The notes under the pieces are model-generated. The model had not been told where the DNA came from. It saw only the letters and a list, made by a program, of their open reading frames with translations, and ran no database searches. From Prevotella sp. (lineage in GTDB: Bacteria > Bacteroidota > Bacteroidia > Bacteroidales > Bacteroidaceae), in the NCBI GenBank assembly GCA_017417465.1, contig JAFPZD010000019.1, positions 1 to 64,000 of the forward strand: 64,000 bases of DNA. The letters are read 5' to 3'. Position numbers and translations under genes: made by a program. Positions 1 through 9,600 of this stretch are shown piece by piece. Each line of letters opens with the position of its first letter. Position 1 is the first letter of the stretch.

Positions 1-479
1 TGGCAGAACAAAATGCCCAGCTATCAGAGCAGAACGCTCGGCTATCAGAGCAGAAGGCTCAACTATCAGAGCAGAAGGCTCAACTGACAGAGCAGAACGC
101 TCGGCTATCAGAGCAGAACGCCCAGCTATCAGAGCAGAAGGCTCAACTGACAGAGCAGAAGGCTCAACTGACAGAGCAGAAGGCTCAACTGACAGAGCAG
201 AAGGCTCAACTGACCGAGCAGAAGGCTCAACTGACAGAGCAGAAGGCTCAACTGACAGAACAGAAGGCTCAACTGACAGAGCAGAAGGCTCAACTGACCG
301 AGCAGAAGGCTCAACTGACCGAGCAGAAGGCCCAACTGACCGAGCAGAAGGCTCAACTATCAGAGCAGGAAGATATGTTGCGTATGTCGGTTAAGACCTT
401 CATAGACATGGGCATGGATCTTGAGACGATTGCCGGTCACCTGAAGCGAAGTGTTCAGGAGATTGCAAAACTCATATAG
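1..479 (+). CDS. C-terminal part of a probable Rpn-family nuclease/transposase-like protein
   Basis: The reading frame is open from the window edge (codons begin at base 3) to TAG at 477-479; the start lies outside. About 120 residues are a perfect-looking heptad array of the type AQLTEQK, predicted to be a long coiled coil. It is followed by a short tail with the sequence MGMDLETIAGHLKRSVQEI. That tail resembles the C-terminal helix-turn-helix-like end (DGMDIETI...GLSxEEI) of Bacteroidales Rpn/PDDEXK_2 'recombination-promoting nuclease/putative transposase' proteins; this is family knowledge, and the nuclease domain is not in the window. The repeat-rich tail could belong to another coiled-coil protein, so the family call is moderate while the ORF itself is secure. 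Confidence 0.6.
   Translation, partial: AEQNAQLSEQNARLSEQKAQLSEQKAQLTEQNARLSEQNAQLSEQKAQLTEQKAQLTEQKAQLTEQKAQLTEQKAQLTEQKAQLTEQKAQLTEQKAQLTEQKAQLTEQKAQLTEQKAQLSEQEDMLRMSVKTFIDMGMDLETIAGHLKRSVQEIAKLI
3..368 (+). repeat. In-frame 21-bp tandem repeat (about 17 copies)
   Basis: A coding minisatellite. The 21-bp unit encodes seven residues, A-Q-L-(S/T)-E-Q-(K/N). Early units vary (AAC/CGG codons), while later ones differ mostly by aca/acc in the Thr codon, suggesting recent expansion of the 3' half. Copy number changes would keep the frame and lengthen or shorten the coiled coil. Confidence 0.95.
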
Positions 480-551
480 GGTGACCCTGGGATGAACCAT
501 TGTCATAAACCAATTGAGAAATAGGGAATGAAACATCAACAAAAAGACGTC

Positions 552-2555
552 ATGAAGAAACAAATCATTCTTTCGCTCCTCATGGTGGTTGGGGGCTCGC
601 TGCAGCTCAGTGCACGGCCTGTCATGCCGCCGTTGTTTACTGATAACATGGTCTTCCAGCAGCAAGTCGACGCCCCCATCTGGGGTCAGGCGAAGGCTGG
701 CAAGAAAGTCACTGTCACCGCTTCGTGGGCTGCCGCGCCCGTCGAAACCATCGCCGACGCACAGGGCAACTGGCGCACCGCGCTGCGCACCCCCCAGGCA
801 GGTGGCCCCTACACCGTCACCATCAGCGATGGCCAGAAGCTCGTGCTCCATAACGTCATGGTCGGTGAGGTGTGGTTGTGCTCTGGCCAGTCGAACATGG
901 AGATGCCCATTGAGGGCTGGGGCCATGTGATGAACTACGAACAGGAAAAGCAGGAAGCTAATCAGTACGCCAACATCCGCCTGCTGCAGGTGCGTAAGAA
1001 CACGTCACCACAGCCCATTGCCGACTTCGAGACCAACTTGGGCGGTGGCTGGCAAGTGTGCTCAGCCGAGAGCGTCAAGGAATTCTCGGCAACGGGTTAC
1101 TTCTTCGGGCGTAGCCTCCACAAGTCGCTGAACGTGCCCGTGGGACTCATCGACAGCTCGTGGGGCGGAACCTTTATCGAGCCCTGGACCAGTGCCGGCG
1201 CACTGCGACAGCACCCCGACATGAAGGAGGCACTCGACGAGATAGCGCTGGTGCCTGCCGACAAGGCCGCGCGGAAAGCCTTCTACGACCAGCGCGCTGC
1301 CGATTGGAAGGCACACGAGAAGGGCGTCGTGGGTGGTTACGACGCCGATGGGCTGCCGACGTTTGCACGGCAGGACTTCAGCACGTGGCCCACGATGACG
1401 GTTCCCGTGCGCTGGGAGAATGCTGGCCTGCCGGGCTTCGACGGCGTCGTATGGATGATGCGCGAGGTCAATGTGCCCTCATCATGGGCTGGCAAACCGC
1501 TGACGCTCTCGTTAGGATGGATTGACGACCTTGACTTCACCTGCTGGAACGGCGAGGAAGTGGGGCAGACGCTCACCTTCGGGGCCAACCGCACTTACAG
1601 CATCCCCGGGCGCCTGGTCAAGAGCGGTCGCAACGTGCTGGCCGTCAGCGTCATCGATACGGGTGGCGACGGTGGTATATACAGCGATGCCGAGAACCTC
1701 TACGTCGCCAATGCCAAGGGTCAGCGCATCGCCCTCGACGGGGCGTGGCACTACAAGCCGTCGACACAGCTTAACGAGCTGGCCGTCCTGCCCAAGGCCG
1801 ACGACAATTCGCCCAATCAGGTGACGGTGCTTTACAATGCCATGATCCATCCCCTCGTGGGCTTCCCCATCCGCGGTGCCATCTGGTACCAGGGCTGTAA
1901 CAACGAGCACAAAGGTTACCAGTATCGCGAGCTGTTGCCGCTGCTGATTCGCGACTGGCGTCATCAGTGGGGCTATGACTTCCCCTTCTACATTGTTCAG
2001 CTGGCCAACTATAAGCAGCAGCAGACCCTTCCCGGCGACGATGAGTGGGCCGAGGTGCGTGAGGCGCAGGCACTTGCAGCGCGTCATGTGGAAAAGTCTG
2101 GCTTGGCATGCACCATCGACATTGGTGACGCAGGCGACATCCACCCCAAGAACAAGCAAGAGGTAGGCCGCCGACTGGCACTCATTGCCCTCGCCAACAC
2201 TTATGGTGAGCAGTCGGTGGCGTTTTCGGGTCCCCTCTACCGTGATTATCGCATTGAAGGCAGGGCCATGCGCATACTCTTCGACCATGCCCAAGGTCTT
2301 CGCACGGCCGATGGTGGTGTCCTGAAGGGCTTTGCCATTGCTGGCAGCGACCGCCAGTGGCACTGGGCACAAGCTCGCATCGAAGGGCAGACGGTGGTCG
2401 TCAGCTGTCCTGAAGTCGTGGCTCCCGTCGCTGTGCGCTATGCCTGGCACGTCAACCCCATCTGTAACCTGCAGAATGCCGAAGGGCTGCCTGCCGTGCC
2501 CTTCCGCACTGACGACTGGCCAGGCCTGTCAATCAACAACCATCGGGCCAACTGA
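552..2555 (+). CDS. Sialate O-acetylesterase-like SGNH esterase
   Basis: Secreted carbohydrate O-acetylesterase of the SASA/DUF303 type, which removes acetyl groups from sialic acid or other glycans in the periplasm or at the surface. The nucleophile block LCSGQSNMEMP lies about 120 residues in, IWYQGCNNE is in the middle, and the Asp-His dyad block GDIHPKNK is about 540 residues in, as expected for SGNH hydrolases. A jelly-roll-like insert (about residues 290-400, WIDDLDFTCWNGEEVG) is usual for the two-part long members of this family. An in-frame ATG exists at 528, but 552 gives a standard signal peptide (MKKQIILSLLMVVGG...SARP), so I prefer it. It is convergent with the outer-membrane barrel gene at 2788-4503 and no other sialic acid gene is adjacent, so the substrate is unknown. 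Confidence 0.85.
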   Translation: MKKQIILSLLMVVGGSLQLSARPVMPPLFTDNMVFQQQVDAPIWGQAKAGKKVTVTASWAAAPVETIADAQGNWRTALRTPQAGGPYTVTISDGQKLVLHNVMVGEVWLCSGQSNMEMPIEGWGHVMNYEQEKQEANQYANIRLLQVRKNTSPQPIADFETNLGGGWQVCSAESVKEFSATGYFFGRSLHKSLNVPVGLIDSSWGGTFIEPWTSAGALRQHPDMKEALDEIALVPADKAARKAFYDQRAADWKAHEKGVVGGYDADGLPTFARQDFSTWPTMTVPVRWENAGLPGFDGVVWMMREVNVPSSWAGKPLTLSLGWIDDLDFTCWNGEEVGQTLTFGANRTYSIPGRLVKSGRNVLAVSVIDTGGDGGIYSDAENLYVANAKGQRIALDGAWHYKPSTQLNELAVLPKADDNSPNQVTVLYNAMIHPLVGFPIRGAIWYQGCNNEHKGYQYRELLPLLIRDWRHQWGYDFPFYIVQLANYKQQQTLPGDDEWAEVREAQALAARHVEKSGLACTIDIGDAGDIHPKNKQEVGRRLALIALANTYGEQSVAFSGPLYRDYRIEGRAMRILFDHAQGLRTADGGVLKGFAIAGSDRQWHWAQARIEGQTVVVSCPEVVAPVAVRYAWHVNPICNLQNAEGLPAVPFRTDDWPGLSINNHRAN

Positions 2556-2624
2556 GTGGCCTCATGAAGCATTCGGGTTAGCTTGAAATGGCCGTCTAAG
2601 GTCACTACTTACCTCTCATTTCAG

Positions 2625-2711
2625 ACTCCGACTCTGCTCCTAGAAGTCTCCGACTTTGCTCCTAGAAGTCTCCGACTCTTCTCCGAGCAAAGTCGGAGAC
2701 TTCTAGGAGCA
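2625..2711. repeat. 22-bp tandem repeat ending in a perfect 27-bp inverted repeat
   Basis: Three 22-bp units (2625-2646, 2647-2668, 2669-2690; core CTCCTAGAAGTCTCCGACT) run into an inverted copy. Arms 2635-2661 and 2685-2711 are perfectly complementary over 27 bases with a 23-nt loop. It lies between convergent genes (ends at 2555 and 2788), so it could act as a bidirectional terminator, although there is no clear U-tract. The nested direct and inverted copies are the main oddity. Confidence 0.85.
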
Positions 2712-2787
2712 GCATACTGTCAGCCGCCGCATTTCAGCAATTGTTCGTGACTAAGAAATACGGAGACGATTTGGTTACACCTTACTA

Positions 2788-4503
2788 TTAGAAAGAGTAA
2801 GAGCAGCCTACGATGAGGCAGCGGGTGTTGGGCCGGGTCAGCGTCATCGTTGTCTGGTCGGTGTTGGTGAGCATCTGCTTCTGGTCGGGCTGAAGGATGT
2901 CCTGAACGAAGGCGTAAAGAGCCCAGCTGCCCAGTTGCTTCACGGCACGGAAGGACCAGTAGAGGTTCGACTGATTGTAGTAGTAGCGATGCGTCTCGCG
3001 ACCCGTATAGAGCAGAACGGTGGCCAAGGTCCAGTCGTGGGGCAGCTTGAGCTGGGGACGTGCCTTGAAGCTGTATGACCAGGCATTGTCTGACGATACG
3101 TTCTGGCCGTCATAGTCAAGACACTGGGCATGAAATCCCATCGTCATCGTGAACATCCCGTAGCGCATCTCACCCTCTGCAGCATAGCGCAGGTAGCGGT
3201 AACGGGCATCGTTGAGCCAAGTCTTCACCGAACGTTGTGAAGTCTCGTCGTAGGACGATACCTGTGAGATGTCATCACTGATGTGCTTATAGGCTAGGCT
3301 GTGGGTGTGGGTCCAATGAGTGCCCGAGTAAGTGTAGCTGCCCTTCAGCTGAGTGCTTTTCGACGGGGCAAGTGCCGTGTTGCCGACCACCATGACGCCG
3401 ATGCTGCTGCCAATGTGGACAAAGGGGTAGAGCTGCGTGTAAGTGGGCCGCTGGATGTCGCGGTCGAGACTCAACGTGAACTTGTTCTTTGCGCCCCATT
3501 TCACGGTGGCCCTGGCCGCCAGCATCCAGTCGTTGTAATGCTTTGTGCTGACTGTTGGGCGGTGGTCATCGATATCATTGACGAAGTGCTCGTAGCGGAA
3601 TGTCGCGTCGAGGGCCAGCCAACGGTAGGAATAGGCTGCCGACAGCGACGACAGCGCGGAGCGGGTGTCGAAGTTGAACGTCGTCTCCGTATCGTTGATG
3701 CGCATGTTCTCGAGGGTGTACTTCTCCTCCAAACTGAACCTAAAGCCGTTCCACACTTTCGACTGCAGGCGTACCATGGCATAAGGGTCGAAGTTGTAGA
3801 GCGTCTGCTGCTGGTGGCGCAGCGAGGCATCGGAATGGGCAGCCCACGTGTCGGAAGCCACGGTGGTGGGTTTATAGTTGTATTTCAGGTTCAGGCGGGT
3901 CGTGAGTCGCCCCAGCTTCTCGAAGTCACAGATATATTGCATGAGACCACCCAGCTTCAAGTCGCGATTGGAGCGGCGTTGCTCCTCATAGAAAGACTCC
4001 TGAAGCGTGCCGTCGGCCTCGTGCCCGTTCTTGATGGTGTTCTCATCTACACGATTGTGATTGAAGCTCTCCAAGACGCCGATACTGAAGATGTGGCCTT
4101 TGCTGGGCTGATAGTCAAGACGTGTGGAGAAGTCCTGCTTTTCGTATCGCGTCAGGACGTTCGTGCTGGTCAGTCGGTCCGCACCGCTCGTAAAGCTGGT
4201 GCTGACGTCCTTCTCTGTGTTTAGCTCGCTAAAGTCAACGGAGAGCTGACTCGTGAGCAGCAGCTTGTCTTTCAAATAGGTGACATAGGCTGAAGGCATG
4301 GCGCGCCCATTACTGCTGGCACCCAGATAGGCACCACCATAAAGATGGGCCGTGTCAGGGGCGTGCTGCAGCTCGTTATCCGAGTCGTAGGCGTCCATGA
4401 TACGCTTGGCAATGCGCTGGAACTCATTGGTGTCCTGTGCGCTTGCGTCCGCTGTCCATACGAACCACATGGCCAGTAAGAAGAGGTAGCGTAATAATCT
4501 CAT
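2788..4503 (-). CDS. Outer-membrane beta-barrel protein (TonB-receptor-type barrel without plug)
   Basis: About 571 residues with signal peptide MRLLRYLFLLAMWFVWTADASAQ; this start (4503) is preferred over an upstream in-frame one at 4551 that would add a non-signal-like leader. The rest is alternating beta strands rich in aromatic residues, with the receptor-like block RPTYTQLYPFVHIGSSIG and a C-terminal aromatic end (GCSYSF). This is like the OMP_b-brl_3 barrel half of TonB-dependent receptors. No carboxypeptidase-like or plug domain precedes it, so it is not a full receptor. It is the last gene of the minus-strand fasciclin/SusCD run, 119 bp after SusD. Function unknown; export or uptake through the outer membrane is inferred. 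Confidence 0.75.
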   Translation of the reverse strand: MRLLRYLFLLAMWFVWTADASAQDTNEFQRIAKRIMDAYDSDNELQHAPDTAHLYGGAYLGASSNGRAMPSAYVTYLKDKLLLTSQLSVDFSELNTEKDVSTSFTSGADRLTSTNVLTRYEKQDFSTRLDYQPSKGHIFSIGVLESFNHNRVDENTIKNGHEADGTLQESFYEEQRRSNRDLKLGGLMQYICDFEKLGRLTTRLNLKYNYKPTTVASDTWAAHSDASLRHQQQTLYNFDPYAMVRLQSKVWNGFRFSLEEKYTLENMRINDTETTFNFDTRSALSSLSAAYSYRWLALDATFRYEHFVNDIDDHRPTVSTKHYNDWMLAARATVKWGAKNKFTLSLDRDIQRPTYTQLYPFVHIGSSIGVMVVGNTALAPSKSTQLKGSYTYSGTHWTHTHSLAYKHISDDISQVSSYDETSQRSVKTWLNDARYRYLRYAAEGEMRYGMFTMTMGFHAQCLDYDGQNVSSDNAWSYSFKARPQLKLPHDWTLATVLLYTGRETHRYYYNQSNLYWSFRAVKQLGSWALYAFVQDILQPDQKQMLTNTDQTTMTLTRPNTRCLIVGCSYSF

Positions 4504-4558
4504 CACTGTATCTATACGACAATCGTTCCTATTCAATGACCCCCAACCCATTGATGAT

Positions 4559-4620
4559 GAGTTGGGGGCAAGGGGGATAGGGATGACCCCCCACGGTTCC
4601 CCCGAAGGGGGGGATGAGGG
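4559..4620. repeat. G/C-run REP-like sequence between susD and the barrel gene
   Basis: Runs of C and G in opposed orientation (ccccccacggttccccc followed by gaaggggggg and gatgagggg) can fold into a hairpin. The style matches the REP-like blocks at 6454-6498 and 28566-28667, but the sequence is not identical. Confidence 0.45.
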
Positions 4621-4622
4621 GA

Positions 4623-6551
4623 TCAGAGTCCAATCTTGTTGTTCCAGTTCAGGTACCAGTTGCGCTGGTCGCGCAGGTTGACGGTGATGCCACTCTGGCC
4701 AGCAGCGGCGTTGCGCCCGCGGCGGGCATAGACGCGATCGGCGAGGACAGAGGGGTCGCCCTTACGGATGGCAAAGCGCATCAGGTCGTAGAAGCGGGTG
4801 CCTTCGAAGGCGAACTCCAGGGCATTCTCATCGAGCAGGAGGCTGTCGACAAACTGCTGCTGCTCAGCGATGAGCTGGCTGCGCTTGGCGGCATCGGGCT
4901 CGATGGTGTCGTTGGGCAGCCGGTAGAAGTCGTTCATGGGTGTCCAACCGGAACCACGGGTGTGCATGCCGATGGTGTTGTGGTTGGCAGCCATGGTCGA
5001 CGTGCCTATCCAGTCCTCAGTAGTGTAGAGGCCGTAGCGAATGGCGGGGAAGTCGAAGCTACGGAAGAAGGCGGTGTCCTGCTCAGCGTAGTAAGCCTCC
5101 GTCTCACGCAACACCTCGTTGTTGAGGCCCGTCTCCAGAATCTTGAAGGCCAGACGCGGGTAGCCGGCCTGGTTGAAGGCCTCGGCCATGCGCCAGTAAA
5201 GCATCTGCTTGCGGTAGATACGGACGTTGTAGACGCTCTTCGTCGTCATGCCCCTTTGGACAATGCCATACTTGGCGATGCTCGACGTCTCGATATACTC
5301 GCCCGTGGCCTGGTCGGTGGCGCCATGCTCGTCCTCGGTCCATACTGCCGCAAGACGGAGGTCACCGGACTGATGGTCGGTGAGACCCGTGGGGGCATAA
5401 GAGACATTGAAGCCCGTGTTGTCAGGCGCACAGAAGGCCTGTGACTCGCTGATCTCCTGCATGGCCAGCGAGGGCATGATGGAGGGCTGGTAGTCGTTGT
5501 CGAGGGTTGAGCAGAAGAGGTCGCGCAGTTCGCTGTAGCTACCGTCGGAGCGGCTGGTTCCGCCGGGAATGAGCGTGATGATCTCCGACGTGGTGGTGAA
5601 GGCTGGGTAGTTGACGAAGGTGGTTGACCAAGAATCGAGCATCGACATCCACGTGGTGGTTCCCTGCTGCCAGCGTACATAGTTGTCGCCGACGGGATAG
5701 GCCGAGTTCTCACCGTTGCGCTCGTTGATGTAGCGGTAGTAGCATTGGGCTGCCGTCTTGAACTCCTCGCGGTTGCCATTGAGGCTGGCGCGCCAGAGGT
5801 GCAGGTCGCCGAGGACAATGTCGAGCGGGAAGAAGAAGAAGCGCACGTTGTAGCCACCGATGCTGCCGTACTCCGGGTAGGCGTTGGCAATGTCAATCTC
5901 GGCATTGGTGTACTGGCCGCGCAGACTCTCCAGGTCGGAGATGAAGTAGTCGCAGACCTGCTGCAGGTTGTAGCGGGTACCGCTTTCAGCGACGTCGGCC
6001 GACTCCTTGCTGAGGATGGGGTCGGTGACAAAGGGCACGCTGCCGTAGTTGAGTACCAGCTGGAGGTAGGTCCATGCGCGGATGGTACGGGCTGCAGCAT
6101 ATTCGCGCATGAAGACATACTCGTTGCGGCTGTTGCGCAGGGCGGTGTCGGCATGAGCGATGAAATAGTTGCAGTTGTTGATGACGGCATAGTAGTCGCT
6201 GGGCTGGTTGTAGGGGTTGTCGTTGCCGATGTTAAAGTCAGCGATGTCGCGCAGGTCGGAGGCGGCATACGAGGTCAGGTCGACAAGGTCGCCTCGGAGC
6301 TCACCGAGAAGGATGGTACGGTCGGCGATGGTCTGCAGCTTACTGAGGATGCCCGTCATGGAATAGACGCTGTCGACGGCATTGTTGAGATGCTCGTTCT
6401 CGGCGTAGATGACGTGGTCGGACTCCTGGTCGAAGAAATCAGAGCAGGAGGTAAGTAACCCACCCCCAACCCCTCCCCAAGTGAGGGGGGCTAAGATAGA
6501 TAAACACCATCTACAGGCTTTTGCTGAAATATCTTTGTGTGATAAAAACAT
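4623..6551 (-). CDS. SusD/RagB-family outer-membrane lipoprotein (pair 1)
   Basis: Surface ligand-binding lid of a SusC/SusD transporter. The mature start is at the Cys of LLTSCSDF. The body has typical RagB/SusD features: an early NNCNYFIAHAD helix region, the repeated TPR-like helices, and a C-terminal block FEGTRFYDLMRFAIRKGDPS followed by LNWNNKIGL. An in-frame GTG at 6599 would be longer, but the ATG at 6551 gives a more compact leader. The signal peptide is odd: 18 residues (ILAPLTWGGVGGGLLTSC) are identical to those in the second SusD (13915-15777) although the mature proteins differ, because both carry the same REP-like DNA. It follows SusC 1 by about 80 bp and sits in the fasciclin/SusCD run; the substrate is unknown. 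Confidence 0.9.
   Translation of the reverse strand: MFLSHKDISAKACRWCLSILAPLTWGGVGGGLLTSCSDFFDQESDHVIYAENEHLNNAVDSVYSMTGILSKLQTIADRTILLGELRGDLVDLTSYAASDLRDIADFNIGNDNPYNQPSDYYAVINNCNYFIAHADTALRNSRNEYVFMREYAAARTIRAWTYLQLVLNYGSVPFVTDPILSKESADVAESGTRYNLQQVCDYFISDLESLRGQYTNAEIDIANAYPEYGSIGGYNVRFFFFPLDIVLGDLHLWRASLNGNREEFKTAAQCYYRYINERNGENSAYPVGDNYVRWQQGTTTWMSMLDSWSTTFVNYPAFTTTSEIITLIPGGTSRSDGSYSELRDLFCSTLDNDYQPSIMPSLAMQEISESQAFCAPDNTGFNVSYAPTGLTDHQSGDLRLAAVWTEDEHGATDQATGEYIETSSIAKYGIVQRGMTTKSVYNVRIYRKQMLYWRMAEAFNQAGYPRLAFKILETGLNNEVLRETEAYYAEQDTAFFRSFDFPAIRYGLYTTEDWIGTSTMAANHNTIGMHTRGSGWTPMNDFYRLPNDTIEPDAAKRSQLIAEQQQFVDSLLLDENALEFAFEGTRFYDLMRFAIRKGDPSVLADRVYARRGRNAAAGQSGITVNLRDQRNWYLNWNNKIGL
6454..6498 (-). 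repeat. REP-like block translated within the SusD-1 signal peptide
   Basis: A 45-nt block identical to 15677-15721. It holds opposed C/G runs (aacccctcc...gaggggggc) like the REPIN arms at 28566 and 60597 and encodes the PLTWGGVGGG part of the leader just before the lipobox. Confidence 0.9.
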
Positions 6552-6680
6552 GACTTTTATGTTTAAATGAATGAAAATGCTTTTGCAAAGTTGGTCCACA
6601 TTGGTTCCCCTTGGGAGGAGTTGTGTGGGCGGCGTCCATTTCGCTGTTGGCAGCGGTGATGCCGCTGCATACGGAAGCGC

Positions 6681-9600
6681 TTAGAGGTTGATCTTCACGC
6701 CAGCTACGATGGAGCGGCTCTGGCCTACGAGACCCATGTCGATGCCCTGGCCGATGACGGCTGAGGTCATGGAGAACTCGGGATCGGAGCCAAGGTACTT
6801 GGTGAACGTCAGCAGGTTGTTACCCTGAACCCAGAACTGCAGACCCTGGATAAACTCAGAGCGCAGAGGAAGGTCGTAGGAGAGGGTGACCGTCTTCAGG
6901 CGGAGGTAGCTGCCGTCTTCAATCCATCGGTCGCTGAAGCGGGCGTTACCCATGGGATCCTGGAAGGTGATGCGCGGCATGTCGGTTTGCTGCCCCTCTG
7001 CCTGCCAACGGCGGTTCATGGCCGTGGTCTGGTTGAGGAAGCGGCATCCGCTCTCGAGCTGCTGACGGAGGTAGTTATAGACGTCGTTGCCCAAGGAGTA
7101 GGTGAAGTTGACGTCGAGCTTGAGGCGCTTGTAAGCAACAGTGGTGAAGATGTTGCCGTAGAAGTCAGGGTTAGGATCGCCGATGATGGTGCGGTCGTCG
7201 TCGTTGATGGTGCCGGGGTTGGCCGGGTCGTTGTAGAGGTCGACGAAGCGCATGTCGCCAGCGCCGAAGTAAGCCTTCGAGCCGTTAGCCGACTTGATGC
7301 TGAGGCCTGCAGCGGCAGCCTCCTCGGAGGTTGCGAAGACGCCGTTGGTCTTGAAGCCATAGAACACGTTCAGTGGCTGACCCACCTGTGAGCGTATGGT
7401 AGCGCCGAGCACCTCGTTGTCGACATAGTTGCCGTCGGGCAGCTCGGTGAGCTCGTTCTTATAATGGCCCACACTGGCGCCCAGCTGCCACTGCCAGTCC
7501 TTCAGGGCGAGCACCTTGGCGGTGGCTGTGACGTCGAAGCCCTGGTTCTTCAGCTTACCGCCGTTCGACCAGTTCTCACTGAGGCCCGAGAGGAATCCGA
7601 GCGTCTGCTTGGTGAGCAGGTTGCTGGTGGTGGCGCGGAAGTAGTTGAAGCGGATGCCCAGACGGTTGTTCAGGAGGCTGGTCTCGAGGCCGGCATTGAG
7701 GCGACGCGTGGTCTCCCATTGAATCTTCGTGTTACCGATGCCTTCGAACGAGAGTGCTGCAGGGTCGTTCATGAACTGCTTCGAACGGAAGTAGGAGCGT
7801 GCAGCATAGTAGTCGATGTTGTCGTTACCACTGACGTCGAAGCCTACGTTGAGCTTCAGGAAATTGATCAATGAGCAGCGAGCGTTGAACCATGGCTCGT
7901 TGCTGATGACCCATGCGCCCTGGATGCCGGGGAACAGTCCCCAGGCGGCATCGAGGAAGTTCAGGTCGCCGCCATCCTGCCCGAAGAGTGACGAGCCCTC
8001 CATGGTGAGGTTGGCCTGCAAGTAGTAGCGGCTGAGGTAGTTGTACTCGGCCTGTGCATACCATGCCAGTGAGTTCCAGTTCTCGTTGATACCCTCGGTG
8101 AACTTTGGGTTGGTGTTCTCGAGCTTCGGCGTCTTGTCGTTACCAGTGTTGTAGCCCAGCAGGCGGTTCATGGTGTAGCTCTCCCAGTTGATGCGGGCAC
8201 CGCCAAAGACGTGGATGTCGTGCGCATCGTAGCGGTTGTGCCAGTCGAGGCGCGTATCGCTCATCACGGAGTTCTGCTTCGATGCCAACGCACTAATCTC
8301 GTTGTTCTGGTAGGAGCCGATGGTGCTGACGTAGTACTGCGGCGTACCGTTGACGGGGATATAATACTTCTCGTTGGTGTTGACCAGGTTGTAGCTGAAG
8401 TGCTCGCTGGCGGTGAGGTTGGCATTGATTCGATACTTCGGGGTGATGCTCAGGTTGAGCATGGAGTTCTCGAAGCGGTTCTTGTTAGGTGCGTCAGCAT
8501 ACTCGTTGATGGCTGCGGGGTTGCCCAGCTGCCAGTTGTAGTTGCTGTAGTTGATAAGGGCTTCCTTGAGGTAGTCCTCTTTCTCGATGTCGTAGTGACT
8601 GGTTGAGAGCTCGCCCATACCATAGCTGTAAGCGCTGAGGAAGGGGCTCTTGGCGTAGGCCAGGAAGGTGGGCGCCGTGGGTGTGCCCTCATCGTAGTCC
8701 TCTGGCGCGCCGTCGTCGCGGATGTTGCGCGTGGTGTTACCGAAGGAGGCATCGAAGCGTACACCGAGGTGTCGTGACAGCTCAATGTCGGTGTTGAATC
8801 GGATGTTCAGTCGGTTCATGTTGTTGAACTTCAGGGCCGACTGGTTGGTGATGAAGCCTACGGAGAGGTTGTAGTTGGCCACGTTGTCACCGCCCTCGAC
8901 GTTGATGCCGTAGTTCTGGGTGAAGGCCGTGCGGTAGACGAACTTCTTCCAGTCGGTGTTCTGGTGGTACTGCGTGTAGTAGTAGTTCTCGGGGTAGGGC
9001 GTGTCGTTGAGGAACTTGAACTTGTTGAGCCGCGTGTTGGTGCTGCTGAGAAGCTCGGAGGCGTAGCCGCGATAGTCCTCGGCACCCATCATCGAGACAT
9101 ACTTGGGCTCCATGACGACACCGGCAGAGACGGTGGCCGTGATGCGGGTGGCCATCGACTTGTTGCGGCGCGTCTGGATGAGGATAACGCCGTTGGCACC
9201 CTTGGCGCCGTAGAGCGCCGTGCCGTTGCGCATCACCGTCACCTTCTCGATGTCGGCGGCATTGAGGTTCGACAGGATGTCGTTATAGAAGCCACTGTGG
9301 AGCATCTTACGCCCATACTGCTGGTCGACGATGACTCCGTCGATAACGATGAGCGGCTGGGCGTTGGCGTTCAGCGAGTTAAGACCTTGGACGAACATGA
9401 CGCTGCCGACGCCCGGAAGACCCGAGCGGCTGACAGTATGCACCTGTGCGCCGAGTTGCTTCTGAATCTCCTCCTTGACGTTGACCATGCTGCTGTACTT
9501 GAAGTCGTTGGCCTCATAGTCGCTGCGCACATTGGTCTGCAAGCCGTACTCGGCGTTGAAAGTTGTAGGATAAAGACGGGCGGTACGCTGGTCGGTATCG

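Noticed and set aside
3-368. Possible CRISPR array
   Set aside because: Units are contiguous, with no unique spacers, and translate as a regular heptad in one open frame.
2788-4503. Full TonB-dependent receptor
   Set aside because: No plug or carboxypeptidase-like domain precedes the barrel, although the barrel motifs resemble receptor C-termini.
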